A stretch of DNA of 64,000 nucleotides from Domibacillus mangrovi. Its GTDB lineage: Bacteria; Bacillota; Bacilli; Bacillales; Domibacillaceae. The notes under the pieces were generated by a model. That model made no database searches, was not told the origin of the DNA, and worked only from the letters and a program-made list of their open reading frames with translations. The translations under genes were made by a program, and so were the position numbers. The stretch is taken from assembly GCF_001906925.1 (NCBI RefSeq), contig NZ_MRWQ01000002.1, positions 33,461 to 97,460 on the forward strand, given 5' to 3'. Shown piece by piece: positions 16,733 through 25,676 of the stretch. How positions within the stretch are numbered: position 1 is the first letter of the stretch; every line of letters starts with the position of its first letter.

Positions 16733-19039
16733 TTAATTATTAACTTTATCTAATGTTTGCTCTGCTAGCCCTAATGGCAATGGTTCCTCTGACAAGAAGC
16801 GCTTCAATACATTCTCGGTAAGACGAGATATATTATTGTCATAATTATTGTGAGATAAACTGCCGCAATAGGCAATGGAACCGGTCGAGAAAACAGCACC
16901 GCCATTAGGGGTAGGGTAATAGACCATATCTGCTCTCACTTTTGGATTTTCTTCTCCCCCAAGGCCCGTAATATTAAAGTACAATTCTTCCGCTACCGGC
17001 ACATACACATTTGTGTGACCTTCTGATGAAGCCAGAATGACCGCATGTGAAGGTGTCCCCAGCTCTTCATCGAAAATATCCAATTCTAATCCAGCAGCTC
17101 CTCCGCCCACTAGACCAAAGTCTCCCAGTATTTCATCCATTTCAATACCTTCAAACACCCAATCTAAATTTGAATTAAAGCTGTCTTCTGAGCGGCGGTA
17201 GTAAGATGAAACTTCAAATCCTTCAGCCATATAGCCGACTCCGCATATTTTTTGAGGTGCTCTCCCCCGGTGCTTCCAAATGCTTCCTTGCTCTCCTGTA
17301 ATACTTAAATGAATTTCACCTGGTTTTGATTTCCATCCTTGGTTTCCGTAATTTTTTCTAACTTCCATCAAGCTTGGGTTTTCGGGATCAAAGGTAACAA
17401 CCCAATAAAATCCATTCGAGCCCATATACATAAAGCGGCCGCCGTTACTTTGGAAGTCTTCAACTGCATCTAACATAGGGCCTGAGAAATATTCGGGATG
17501 GGATCCAGTGATGGCCACCGTATAGTGATTGAGCAGTTCAGCTCCTTCAAAATGAAGATCTTGGTCGGTAATCACATCAAAATCAAATCCTTTTTCCGTC
17601 AACCAGTCAATTAAATGCAGATCTGCATTGAATTGCCATAGGGAAGGGGATAAATTATGACGGTATTTCGGTCTCATATTTAAAATCGGGCGTAAACTGG
17701 ATGAGAAGCAGACCCCGGTTCCGTCATTATGATGATCATAGGTGGACAATCCGTATTCAGCGTGTTCACCAAGATACATATCTTCCTGCTGTACGACTGG
17801 AGCCCGTCCGAACATCAACTGTGCAAGTGGAATATCTTGAAATCTATTATTTGCATAAGCTAAATAACTCGCAGTAGGCAGGATGAGTACCGCTTTCGCA
17901 GTCGGTTGTCCTTTTTTAGGTCTGACGAAAAAGGTTATATAATCTTCATTATCATCTTCCGCATAAACATGCGCCGCGTACACGCCACTTTTCAGATCAT
18001 CCGGTACTTTCCACTCAAAATCCACCTCCCACTTTGCATCTGTCATATCATCATCATGGAAATGAATGGCTGCATATTGTTCCGGAGCATGAGTGAAATT
18101 TTGTTCCTCCGATGTCCAGTTATAGCCTGTTACAGCACGTGTTGGATGATTCACCGTTTCACCGTGGAGTTGATTGGGAGAAGCATCATACACTTTTTCC
18201 AGTTTCTTAAACCCTTTGCCTGTCATTCCTTGAGCGAAATCCCATGCAGCCACTACTCCGTCACCGGTAGGATTGTCAATCCATGAAACCATTTCTTCTT
18301 TACTTAATGACATATTAGCCATACGCGGACGATCAATTTTCCCATTGTAACGCCATATGACCTTATGTTTCCCGTTTGTTTTTTGATCAAAGAGACTTGC
18401 GATCAAAAACGGAGCTTCAGTGGACGCATATGCTTGAACAGTCGTTACTTTTTCATTACGCGCATTCATGTGATCGATCCCATAAGGAAGGGAGAAACGC
18501 CCATTTGTTTTACTTATATTGGCTTCTTGGAAGACGGTCAATTTTCCACTTTCCGCATCAAAGGAAGCGCCTACAAAATACCATGTTTGCGAAACTAACG
18601 GCTGGTTCGTACTTACTTTTTCAACCTTCCCCTCTTTGTCTCCAATCCATACTGCTAGACAGCCTTTTTCATCTATAAATAATCCATAGCCGGAATTTTG
18701 ATTAGGTGACCATTTAGTCAGGATTCCCTGTACGCCTAATTCTGGCGTTGTTGGAAAGATCATCGCTTGTAATGAAAAACTGCGAATATTTTCAAAAGGG
18801 GATTGGTCGTCGAATTTGACGTAGGACCCCATATAGATGTCTTGTTTTCGGCCCTCGTATTCTTTATCCACATCCGCATTTATTTTATTGATTTTTAAGC
18901 CGGGGCCCTTAGGATCTGAATCTCCGTGAATAAGATGGACCATATCTGTTCTATATTTCTTGTGATCACTGCTCACCATGAATTTTATACGTTCACCAGG
19001 TTGAACACTCATTTGATTTGTATAACCGGTAATAGCCAT
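16733..19039 (-). CDS. dmfA2: N,N-dimethylformamidase large (beta) subunit
   Basis: A 768-residue cytoplasmic protein of the DMFase large-subunit family, close to the 762 residues of the Paracoccus enzyme. An N-terminal LamG-like region (about 80-290, with RSFSLQAMIFPTT) precedes the catalytic region. The Paracoccus structure uses two Tyr and one Glu (399, 440, 521 as I recall) to bind mononuclear iron; Tyr395 (SYLAYANNRF), Tyr434 (LSTYDHHNDG) and Glu516 (GSHPEYFS) sit at matching spacing here. The enzyme hydrolyses N,N-dimethylformamide to dimethylamine and formate. It follows the small subunit gene by 24 bases, with AAAGGAGAG before the ATG. Some homologues act on other formamides. Confidence 0.88.
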   Translation of the reverse strand: MAITGYTNQMSVQPGERIKFMVSSDHKKYRTDMVHLIHGDSDPKGPGLKINKINADVDKEYEGRKQDIYMGSYVKFDDQSPFENIRSFSLQAMIFPTTPELGVQGILTKWSPNQNSGYGLFIDEKGCLAVWIGDKEGKVEKVSTNQPLVSQTWYFVGASFDAESGKLTVFQEANISKTNGRFSLPYGIDHMNARNEKVTTVQAYASTEAPFLIASLFDQKTNGKHKVIWRYNGKIDRPRMANMSLSKEEMVSWIDNPTGDGVVAAWDFAQGMTGKGFKKLEKVYDASPNQLHGETVNHPTRAVTGYNWTSEEQNFTHAPEQYAAIHFHDDDMTDAKWEVDFEWKVPDDLKSGVYAAHVYAEDDNEDYITFFVRPKKGQPTAKAVLILPTASYLAYANNRFQDIPLAQLMFGRAPVVQQEDMYLGEHAEYGLSTYDHHNDGTGVCFSSSLRPILNMRPKYRHNLSPSLWQFNADLHLIDWLTEKGFDFDVITDQDLHFEGAELLNHYTVAITGSHPEYFSGPMLDAVEDFQSNGGRFMYMGSNGFYWVVTFDPENPSLMEVRKNYGNQGWKSKPGEIHLSITGEQGSIWKHRGRAPQKICGVGYMAEGFEVSSYYRRSEDSFNSNLDWVFEGIEMDEILGDFGLVGGGAAGLELDIFDEELGTPSHAVILASSEGHTNVYVPVAEELYFNITGLGGEENPKVRADMVYYPTPNGGAVFSTGSIAYCGSLSHNNYDNNISRLTENVLKRFLSEEPLPLGLAEQTLDKVNN

Positions 19040-19063
19040 GATATCTCTCTCCTTTATGAATGT

Positions 19064-19420
19064 TTATTTAATTAACACACCGTGTTTTTCAAGCCTTTTA
19101 AGGAACAATGCATGTTCTGCTTTTTCTCGCGTATCATAACATTCATCTGAAAATACAATATAGGGAACTCCGCGCTTCCCAGGATGTGCGCCTAAACACC
19201 AGGTTTTATGGGGCTCTGTACAGACAATTAAGTCCTTGCCTTCGATTTCTTCATGGTTTCTTCTGAAATAATTCATCACCTGGCTCAATGCGTGGCTATG
19301 TCTGCCAACTGGATTTTTCCGATGCTCCTCAATTAACTCCTTTGTAATTAGGGGCTTAATGTTACGTTCAAGAATTCGTTTATCTGTTTCTAAATAAGCT
19401 TTCTTTGCCTGTTCATTCAA
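19064..19420 (-). CDS. dmfA1: N,N-dimethylformamidase small (alpha) subunit
   Basis: A 118-residue protein matching the DMFase small subunit in size and position directly before the large subunit. Visible features are HSHALSQVMNYFRRN, KDLIVCTEPHKTWCLGAHPGKRG and YIVFSDECYDTREKAEHALFLKRL. The family enzyme is an alpha2beta2 assembly (or multiples of it) in which the small subunit packs on the large one and has no known catalytic residues. The start at 19420 follows an AGGAGG site. It is the first gene of the operon; its promoter should lie in 19421-19600. Confidence 0.86.
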   Translation of the reverse strand: MNEQAKKAYLETDKRILERNIKPLITKELIEEHRKNPVGRHSHALSQVMNYFRRNHEEIEGKDLIVCTEPHKTWCLGAHPGKRGVPYIVFSDECYDTREKAEHALFLKRLEKHGVLIK

Positions 19421-20049
19421 AGTAAACCCTCCTTTTTAATTACTCTCTTTCTTTACCTATCTACTGAATGATAGAAAGAATTTTAAAAATAATCAGTCTA
19501 TTTTATTTAGGTTTCGGGCGATTCTTTTTAAAACTCCACTCATCCTACAATAGGTCACTTCCTTTCCTTTCTTAACGCCCTTACTTTCTAATATGCAACA
19601 TTTGTGCCAAAATAGATAATGAGTTGCAAAACAAAGATTTTTTATAATGATGAAGAATATTACACCTATGTTATTTATTGATTTCCCGCTAATAATCTAG
19701 CTTTTCTGGCTCTTGTAAATAAGATTTGCATTTTCTTTATTAAAATTTTTATATACATGCACATTTATATGTATTTCATTATATTTTTGTTTAGTAAGTG
19801 TTAAAGTGTTCAGTTTTTGTATTGAACAATAATTGAACACTTTTTAATTTGTATTGCAATTGTTCGATTTTAATTAGGCTGATAATCAATATAAAATGGC
19901 CTCTGCTGCATGGCTTTTTTCCGTTCACTTTTTGACAGAATTCGTTCTAGTAACCGTTCTTCCATATCTAGCCGAAAAGAGAACATCAGTTCTCTACCGT
20001 TCTTTAACAGCATACAATTGATTTCTAAATAAAAGAAATCCCTCTATTA
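19421..20049. other. Intergenic stretch with a hairpin and a GGDEF-EAL fragment
   Basis: Contains the upstream region of the dimethylformamidase operon, a stem AAAGTGTTCA/TGAACACTTT (19803-19843) followed by T residues, and a decayed EAL-protein fragment at 19874-19970. Nothing else recognised. Confidence 0.5.
19874..19970 (-). pseudogene. Remnant of a GGDEF-EAL gene
   Basis: The minus strand reads MEERLLERILSKSE, then AMQQRPFYIDYQPN and a stop. It matches [14 protein letters not shown] and [14 protein letters not shown] at the GGDEF-EAL junction of the intact gene at 36438-38567. Roughly 97 bases survive. Confidence 0.7.
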
Positions 20050-20063
20050 TCACCAGAGGGATT
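20036..20063 (-). terminator. Terminator overlapping the end of the SLH-protein gene
   Basis: A stem AATCCCTCT/AGAGGGATT, with the TGA stop in the loop side, followed on the minus strand by TCTTTTATTT. Confidence 0.75.
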
Positions 20064-22413
20064 GTTTGTCAAGACCGCGTTTTAGGAAAATACTGAAGTC
20101 GGCGCGTTTGATCGGTTCGGCTGGGCGGAAGCTACCATCTGGGAAACCAAGTGTGATGCCTACTTCAGCGAGCGCATTGATCGAGCTGTATGAAAATGTG
20201 CCGGATGGGTTGTCCGGGAAGTAACTTTTTGTTGTTTCAGGGAGTTTCAATGCCCGCTTTAAGACAGCGGCCATTTCCGCGCGGGTCAGTTCCGCCTGCG
20301 GGTCAAATTTGTGTCCGGTGCGGCCAAGCATAATGCCGGCTTCTGCAACAGCTGCAATGCTGCCGAACGATGCATATGTTTTAGGTACGTCAATGAATTC
20401 TGGATCTTTCACTCGATCAACCGGCAAGTTTAGCGCCCGTTGAATCATAATCGCAGCCTGCACGCGCGTTAATGTCGTTTGCGGCTTAAATGTGCCATCT
20501 GGAAAACCGCTAATAATCGCTTTGTCAACGAGTGACGCAATGTCTGCTTCAGCCCGGAAGCCGACCGGTACATCGCGGAACAGCTCTTCTTTATAAGACG
20601 TGCCGTATACCGATTTCAGCGCATCGATATACACGCCCGGTTTTGTAACAGAAATAGAGGTGAGTTTCATCCAATTGCTCTGAACCGGTACAGATACGTA
20701 TTTCCAGCCATTCCATGTGACTGTACCGAATGAAGCAGTGTGCGCCACGCCGTTTACATCCAAAATCGTACCAGTCACCTCTGTATGATCCGCCTGTCCG
20801 TAAACACGCATACTCATAAAACTTGGACTATTTGCTAGTGTAATAGGCTGAGCTGCGGTGACCGTACTCTCTATTTTCAAAGCGCGGCTGCCGTCATACG
20901 CTACGTTATAGACAGATGGTACGGACCACGTATTTGTTTCAAATGAATCGAGCAAAACCGCTTTGTTTTCCGGTGTTGCTTTGATAGTGACCGGCAACTT
21001 TACTTCTGCTGTGCCTTTTTTCACCGAAATGTAGCCTGTGCCCGCTTTCGTTGCGGTAAATGTCGTTCCCGATACGGTGCCGACGTCTGATGTAATCTGG
21101 ACATTTTCCACTTTGATCGGATTGCCGTATTCGTCCATGATGGATTCAATGATAACGGTCATCGATTCACCGATGATCAGTTCCGCATCCGTTGATTTTT
21201 TTGCGTGAATCGTCGTCGGTACGCCTTTTGGCGCCGTAGTCACGGCCATTAAAACGGTTGACACCCGACGTTCAAATCCGAAGTCCGATGGCTTGTTTTG
21301 GATCGTCACCGTAAAATCACCCGGTTTACGCGCAAGCATCGTCGTGGAGCCACCGCCATCCATGTTCAGTGCCCGGTCATAGCCAAGTGATTGAATGTAC
21401 GTAGCAAATTCTACTAAACTCATGCCGGTGCTGTAGCCAGGCTGCCGCCCATCGACCGTAATGAATGCCACATTGTCTCCTGTTTCATCAATGGCAACCG
21501 CGGTACGCGGCGCCTTCTCTCGCGCACGTGCACTGTTTGGGTCCATGCTAAGCGCCACTTTTCCGTCTTTGACGAGCATCGGCCCGCTGCCGATCATAAA
21601 TTCAGCATTCTGCCATTTTTCATCTATATTCGTGAATACCGAAACTGTATCGCCAATTTTCATGTTAAGCAGCGCTTCTGTTTTCGTGCCATGTGCGGAC
21701 AACACAAAGCCGTCTGCTGGGATTTTTGCGCCAGTTATTTCCCCATACGGCCGGAAGCCAACGACTTTACCGGTTAAGCTTTCGCCAAAATGCAAAGACG
21801 GATCGGCTCCTGCTCCTGACACAATCACTTCATATCCATATGGATTCGTGGCCGTTATGCCATCTGAGAAATTCGGTGTGTACACCATCATTGAATTCAG
21901 ACTCCGCTGTCCATTATGACCGGCGATCGTATCTGTTTCGCCACTGTGCGTATATGTAAAAGTAGTCGTGTAATCATCAATCTGTCCTTTGCCATTTTTG
22001 TTCATGCCGAACGCAAGCGGAATATTGACAAATTGATCTATTCCCGACTCGATTGTGCCGCCATTGACAAGATGGTTGTCGATCGCAACGAAGTAAAGCG
22101 GCATTGGTTGACGGCTGAAAAAAGATCCATTAATCGCCCCGATAACTTCATTCCCTTCCTGACTTGCTTCAAGCGCTTGCTTCGTTGTCTGGATTAATTG
22201 ATTCAAAGGATTAGGCATGCCCGCTTTGATTTTCGTATACGGATCGGTCGCATCAATCTCCATGACTCTGATAGATTGCTTCGTTGTCTCCTCTTCTACA
22301 ACCTCCGTATAGGTTACACCATTTGAAATCGCAAACTCGTCTATCACGGCTGCTGATGCGAGTGACGGGGAAAGAAGTACTAAAACTAGCAGCCAGATTC
22401 GAAACCTTTTCAT
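20050..22413 (-). CDS. Secreted NAGPA (phosphodiester glycosidase) domain protein with three SLH domains
   Basis: A 787-residue exported protein. A signal peptide (MKRFRIWLLVLVLLSPSLASAA) is followed by a phosphodiester-glycosidase (NAGPA-like) domain at about 90-395, marked by GAINGSFF, TAVAIDE, VDGRQPGYSTGMSLVEFA and ALNMDGGGSTTML. An Ig-like region lies around 400-480. Three SLH repeats close the chain, each with a FPDGTF-type or related core and an LTRAE/LTRVQ/IKRAD motif, so the protein should anchor to pyruvylated secondary wall polymer. The role is probably glycan or phosphodiester cleavage in the envelope. Base composition (GC-richer, CG-rich codons) differs from neighbours, which may indicate transfer. 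Confidence 0.88.
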   Translation of the reverse strand: MKRFRIWLLVLVLLSPSLASAAVIDEFAISNGVTYTEVVEEETTKQSIRVMEIDATDPYTKIKAGMPNPLNQLIQTTKQALEASQEGNEVIGAINGSFFSRQPMPLYFVAIDNHLVNGGTIESGIDQFVNIPLAFGMNKNGKGQIDDYTTTFTYTHSGETDTIAGHNGQRSLNSMMVYTPNFSDGITATNPYGYEVIVSGAGADPSLHFGESLTGKVVGFRPYGEITGAKIPADGFVLSAHGTKTEALLNMKIGDTVSVFTNIDEKWQNAEFMIGSGPMLVKDGKVALSMDPNSARAREKAPRTAVAIDETGDNVAFITVDGRQPGYSTGMSLVEFATYIQSLGYDRALNMDGGGSTTMLARKPGDFTVTIQNKPSDFGFERRVSTVLMAVTTAPKGVPTTIHAKKSTDAELIIGESMTVIIESIMDEYGNPIKVENVQITSDVGTVSGTTFTATKAGTGYISVKKGTAEVKLPVTIKATPENKAVLLDSFETNTWSVPSVYNVAYDGSRALKIESTVTAAQPITLANSPSFMSMRVYGQADHTEVTGTILDVNGVAHTASFGTVTWNGWKYVSVPVQSNWMKLTSISVTKPGVYIDALKSVYGTSYKEELFRDVPVGFRAEADIASLVDKAIISGFPDGTFKPQTTLTRVQAAIMIQRALNLPVDRVKDPEFIDVPKTYASFGSIAAVAEAGIMLGRTGHKFDPQAELTRAEMAAVLKRALKLPETTKSYFPDNPSGTFSYSSINALAEVGITLGFPDGSFRPAEPIKRADFSIFLKRGLDKQSLW

Positions 22414-22845
22414 GGAAAAATACCCTCCTTTTTGAAGCTAGTATAACATAGTTAAAGCAGGGAATTTGATAGATTTATATCGTTTAAAGAAGAATAAAGG
22501 AAAGCAATCGATACATTCGAGGTCGAACCCGAGTTTATCTTTCAATTTATTCACGATCGCAACCGCTATTTGAAAAAACACTTAGTGGACTTTGATTAAA
22601 AGAGTTCTCGCCAATTTATTCTACGAAAATCCATTATTTATCACCCTGACATTAACAAAAGAAAGCAGAAAGCCACTTGGCTCTCTGCTTTCTTTTATAT
22701 AGCCGCACTTACTACTCCATGCAAACGTTTAGACCATTTAACTATTTAACCGTAAATAGTTTGTTATATGAATTAATATATTTTAAGTTTTTGATGAAAT
22801 TTATTCACCTGGTTTTTAACCATACTTTAATTTTCATTAAGTTTT
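22414..22845. other. Gene-free stretch with one repeated terminator
   Basis: Holds a terminator-like palindrome at 22657-22697 also found at 31594-31634, and no credible gene. A short plus-strand frame near 22520-22600 has no start or family match. Confidence 0.45.
22657..22697. terminator. Palindromic terminator, member of a repeated pair
   Basis: AAAAGAAAGCAGA and TCTGCTTTCTTTT enclose AGCCA-CT-TGGCT, a near-perfect 19-bp stem. A diverged copy with similar flanks is at 31594-31634. Confidence 0.75.
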
Positions 22846-24276
22846 TCACAAGAATAAAATCATTGATAATACGAACATAAATACTACCCCACCCAACATT
22901 GGAACGGATGTTCTTTTAACAATCTCTATCGGATCGACTTTTACTGTTCCTGCCACAATCAATACAACTGCTGCAACAGGAGAAACGGCTCTGAAAAGGT
23001 TACCGGCTAGCCCCATCGGAACAGAAATGGCAATTGGGCTAATACCAGCTGCTTCAGCAAGAGGTACGACTAAAGGCACCATAGCCAAAAATAGAGCAAT
23101 ACCGCTTCCGCTTAATAAAACGATAAGAGCTGTTAGAGCTACTAATATCAGAGGTAAAATAAAGTCAAATCCCTGTCCTTGATTATGTTGCATCAATGCT
23201 TGAATTTCATCGATTAGTCCAATCGATTTTAAACCTGTTACAAAAACGGATGCAGCAACCAATAGCGCTACAATTGGAATTGCTCCGCCCATTCCTTTAA
23301 AAAAGCTCTCTGTATTTTCCAAAACCTTTTTGTCACCTTTATATCTAATTAACTCACAAAGGATCGCAAGAATTAAGGAAGCGATTGTGGCGATCTCAAC
23401 ACTAACATTGATCGCTGTACCTGTACTTAATTGAATTCCATAAGAAGCTAACAATAAAATAATAGGGAAAATAGGAAGTATGGCATATACTGTTTTATAC
23501 AGTTTACCTCCTGCAATTCCAAGATCATGATCTGCCACTATGCTCTCATCATTGTTTTCAATTCCATTGAATGCCAACTTTTTATCCATTCTCTTTTGCC
23601 AAAAATAATGAACAATCGCTATAAAAATTAACGTAGGTATCGAAACTAGCGCATGATATTGAAAGACATAATCGGTTACACTCATATTAGCGAATAGTGC
23701 ATGTTTTGCTAGTTCTTCTGCTATAGCTACATTGTCGCTTCCTAATGGTGTTGGAATAATTGTTGCTGAAGTAGCAATTATAGCTGAAGCAGTCAACGTT
23801 GACATTCCAGCCTTTTTTAAAACAGGATACAATGTAGCCAGTAATATAATGGCTAAGTTAGACGCGCTAGGAATAACGAGAGATAGTAAATTCCCTAGCA
23901 AAAAGACGACTGGAACTAATACATACACTGACTTAAATTTAGATATTGGCTTTGTGATCACATTTACTGTAACATCATTTGCCCCAATTGCGGACATATA
24001 AGCCGTATATCCACCCAACAATAGGATAATAAAACCTGCGGCTCCAAACGTATCTCTAAATTGTTGGACAATTACTTGCAAAGGATCTAATAAGAAAGAG
24101 CCGGTTGATTCGAAATCTTTAATAGCAATTTCTTTCCCCATGCCAAGACTAATGAATATAAGGACAATACCCATCAAAAACAAAGTCATTTTTATATCCA
24201 TTTTTTTAATTAACATATAAATAACTACTGCAACGGCCATAATTGCAGAAGCATACATGACGAGGTTAAGTGTCAT
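22846..24276 (-). CDS. DcuC-family carrier (probable nucleoside/ribose-operon transporter)
   Basis: A 476-residue membrane protein with about 12 helices in the DcuC/YfcC ion-transporter superfamily layout, including IPSASNLAIILLATLYPVLKKAGMS and GLAGNLFRAVSPVAAVVLIVAG, both typical of DcuC. Founding members exchange C4-dicarboxylates, but several relatives sit with nucleoside hydrolases. Here the operon has RbsR, ribokinase and nucleoside hydrolase, so nucleoside uptake is inferred. A structured repeat (24325-24604) is inserted between this gene and the hydrolase gene, possibly separating it from the operon promoter. Confidence 0.78.
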   Translation of the reverse strand: MTLNLVMYASAIMAVAVVIYMLIKKMDIKMTLFLMGIVLIFISLGMGKEIAIKDFESTGSFLLDPLQVIVQQFRDTFGAAGFIILLLGGYTAYMSAIGANDVTVNVITKPISKFKSVYVLVPVVFLLGNLLSLVIPSASNLAIILLATLYPVLKKAGMSTLTASAIIATSATIIPTPLGSDNVAIAEELAKHALFANMSVTDYVFQYHALVSIPTLIFIAIVHYFWQKRMDKKLAFNGIENNDESIVADHDLGIAGGKLYKTVYAILPIFPIILLLASYGIQLSTGTAINVSVEIATIASLILAILCELIRYKGDKKVLENTESFFKGMGGAIPIVALLVAASVFVTGLKSIGLIDEIQALMQHNQGQGFDFILPLILVALTALIVLLSGSGIALFLAMVPLVVPLAEAAGISPIAISVPMGLAGNLFRAVSPVAAVVLIVAGTVKVDPIEIVKRTSVPMLGGVVFMFVLSMILFL

Positions 24277-24324
24277 TAATTTTTTCTTCCCTTCTAAATT
24301 GAATGATAAAGCTTATACGCTCTT

Positions 24325-24604
24325 ATAAAGTGAAACTTCATTCAGTGGGGGTTAGGTTCACAGGATGTGAATCATGCAGATGTTGTCACAGGACGTGACG
24401 ATCTTAGTCTGCGTTCCGCCCATCCCCCATTGAATAAACAGGAACTCAGATAAAGAGCGCCCCGTCCTGCGGCAATACCTGAGTGACCGGCTTCAGCCGG
24501 CCCGAGCCAATCGGGCTTTTACGGGCAGTGGATCCCCCACTAATCCTTCTTTTCTTTTCGAAGTCTTGAAGTAGGGGTCTTACTACCCGTTAATGCGGGA
24601 TAAA
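24325..24604 (+). repeat. Structured dispersed repeat, copy B (full length)
   Basis: A full-length copy of about 280 bases. It begins ATAAAGTGAAACTTCATTCA and ends TTAATGCGGGATAAA. It contains all hairpins of the family, including CCGGC-TTCA-GCCGG and CCCGA-GCCAA-TCGGG. It lies antisense inside the nucleoside operon between the transporter and hydrolase genes. There is no open frame in it. Confidence 0.85.
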
Positions 24605-24614
24605 ATAAGTATCA

Positions 24615-25535
24615 TTAAATGCACTTCTTCAAACTTTCTAATAACCACTCTTTAAACATTTGCGGATTTATATCAACGCAAACTTTTGCGTTATTGGGTT
24701 TTCCTAAATAGCCTTTTAAGTCCACTACAGTACAACCTGTAGTCAAGGATCCGCTTAGTTCTACATCTACAAAAGTATCCGTTACTTCAAACATTTCCGG
24801 TTTTAACAAATAGGCAATCGCACAGCTATCATACATTTTCAATCCTGTTTTCATGCTTCCGCCTCTATATTTTTGGAATAATTGATAAAGCATTTCCCCT
24901 GTTTGATTCATGTCTTTTAGTTGGGCGCTATCTTCAGGGTAAACGAGCGCTTTCAATCCAACATCTAGTCCCACCATAACGATAGGCAAATTGCTTTGAA
25001 ATACTATTTTTGCTGCTTCCGGATCAGCGAAAACATTAAATTCTGCCATAACCCCTGCGTTCCCCCTTGTCGTGGAACCCCCCATTATAACAATCTCAGC
25101 AATATTATCTTTTACTTCCGGATAAAGTTTTAATAATAAAGCGATATTGGTTAAAGGTCCAATAGGAACAAGAGTAATCGGTTCATCACTCGACATAATG
25201 ACTCGATGCATAGCATTAACAGCATTTTCTTTCAAGACGAGGTCATTCGTTGGCTCTTCAAAATCATAACCATCCATGCCACTAGATCCATGTATGTCAC
25301 TAGCATCAATAGGAGCTTTAATCAATGGTCTATCCGCTCCTAAAGCAACGGGTATGTCTTTCTTAAAAAACGTAAGCAATCGCAAAGCATTATATGTCAC
25401 CTTATCAAGACCAACATTTCCAGCAACTGTTGTCATTAATCGAACCTCTAATTCCTCACTGTAAAGAGCGATTGCGATTGCCACTGCATCATCAATTCCA
25501 GGATCTGTATCAATAATAATTGGTTTTTTTATCAT
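24615..25535 (-). CDS. Inosine/uridine-preferring nucleoside hydrolase
   Basis: A 306-residue nucleoside hydrolase. The calcium-binding N-terminal cluster DTDPGIDDAVAI follows KKPIII at residues 4-20; other motifs are LVPIGPLTNIALLLK, IVIMGGS, EFNVFADPEAA and VGLDVG. It cleaves ribonucleosides to base and ribose. The start at 25535 is chosen because GGGAGG lies 7 bases upstream; an upstream ATG at 25625 would add a spurious hydrophobic leader. It sits between ribokinase and the DcuC-like carrier, so ribose released in the cytoplasm would go to the kinase. Confidence 0.92.
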   Translation of the reverse strand: MIKKPIIIDTDPGIDDAVAIAIALYSEELEVRLMTTVAGNVGLDKVTYNALRLLTFFKKDIPVALGADRPLIKAPIDASDIHGSSGMDGYDFEEPTNDLVLKENAVNAMHRVIMSSDEPITLVPIGPLTNIALLLKLYPEVKDNIAEIVIMGGSTTRGNAGVMAEFNVFADPEAAKIVFQSNLPIVMVGLDVGLKALVYPEDSAQLKDMNQTGEMLYQLFQKYRGGSMKTGLKMYDSCAIAYLLKPEMFEVTDTFVDVELSGSLTTGCTVVDLKGYLGKPNNAKVCVDINPQMFKEWLLESLKKCI

Positions 25536-25676
25536 GTTTTTTCCTCCCAAACTATATTTAGTAAGCGATGCCAAATGTAATGAAAACAACAGAAAAAGGA
25601 TTACACAAAGATCATAATGGTACATTCATTCAGACAATGATGGAATTCATTATCTGTATGATTTAATGCTTGAATT

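Noticed and set aside
24325..24604. Riboswitch or T-box as explanation for the structured repeat
   Set aside because: The copies are not placed consistently in 5' leaders (copy A lies between convergent genes, copy B is antisense within an operon), and no T-box or known riboswitch core was recognised.
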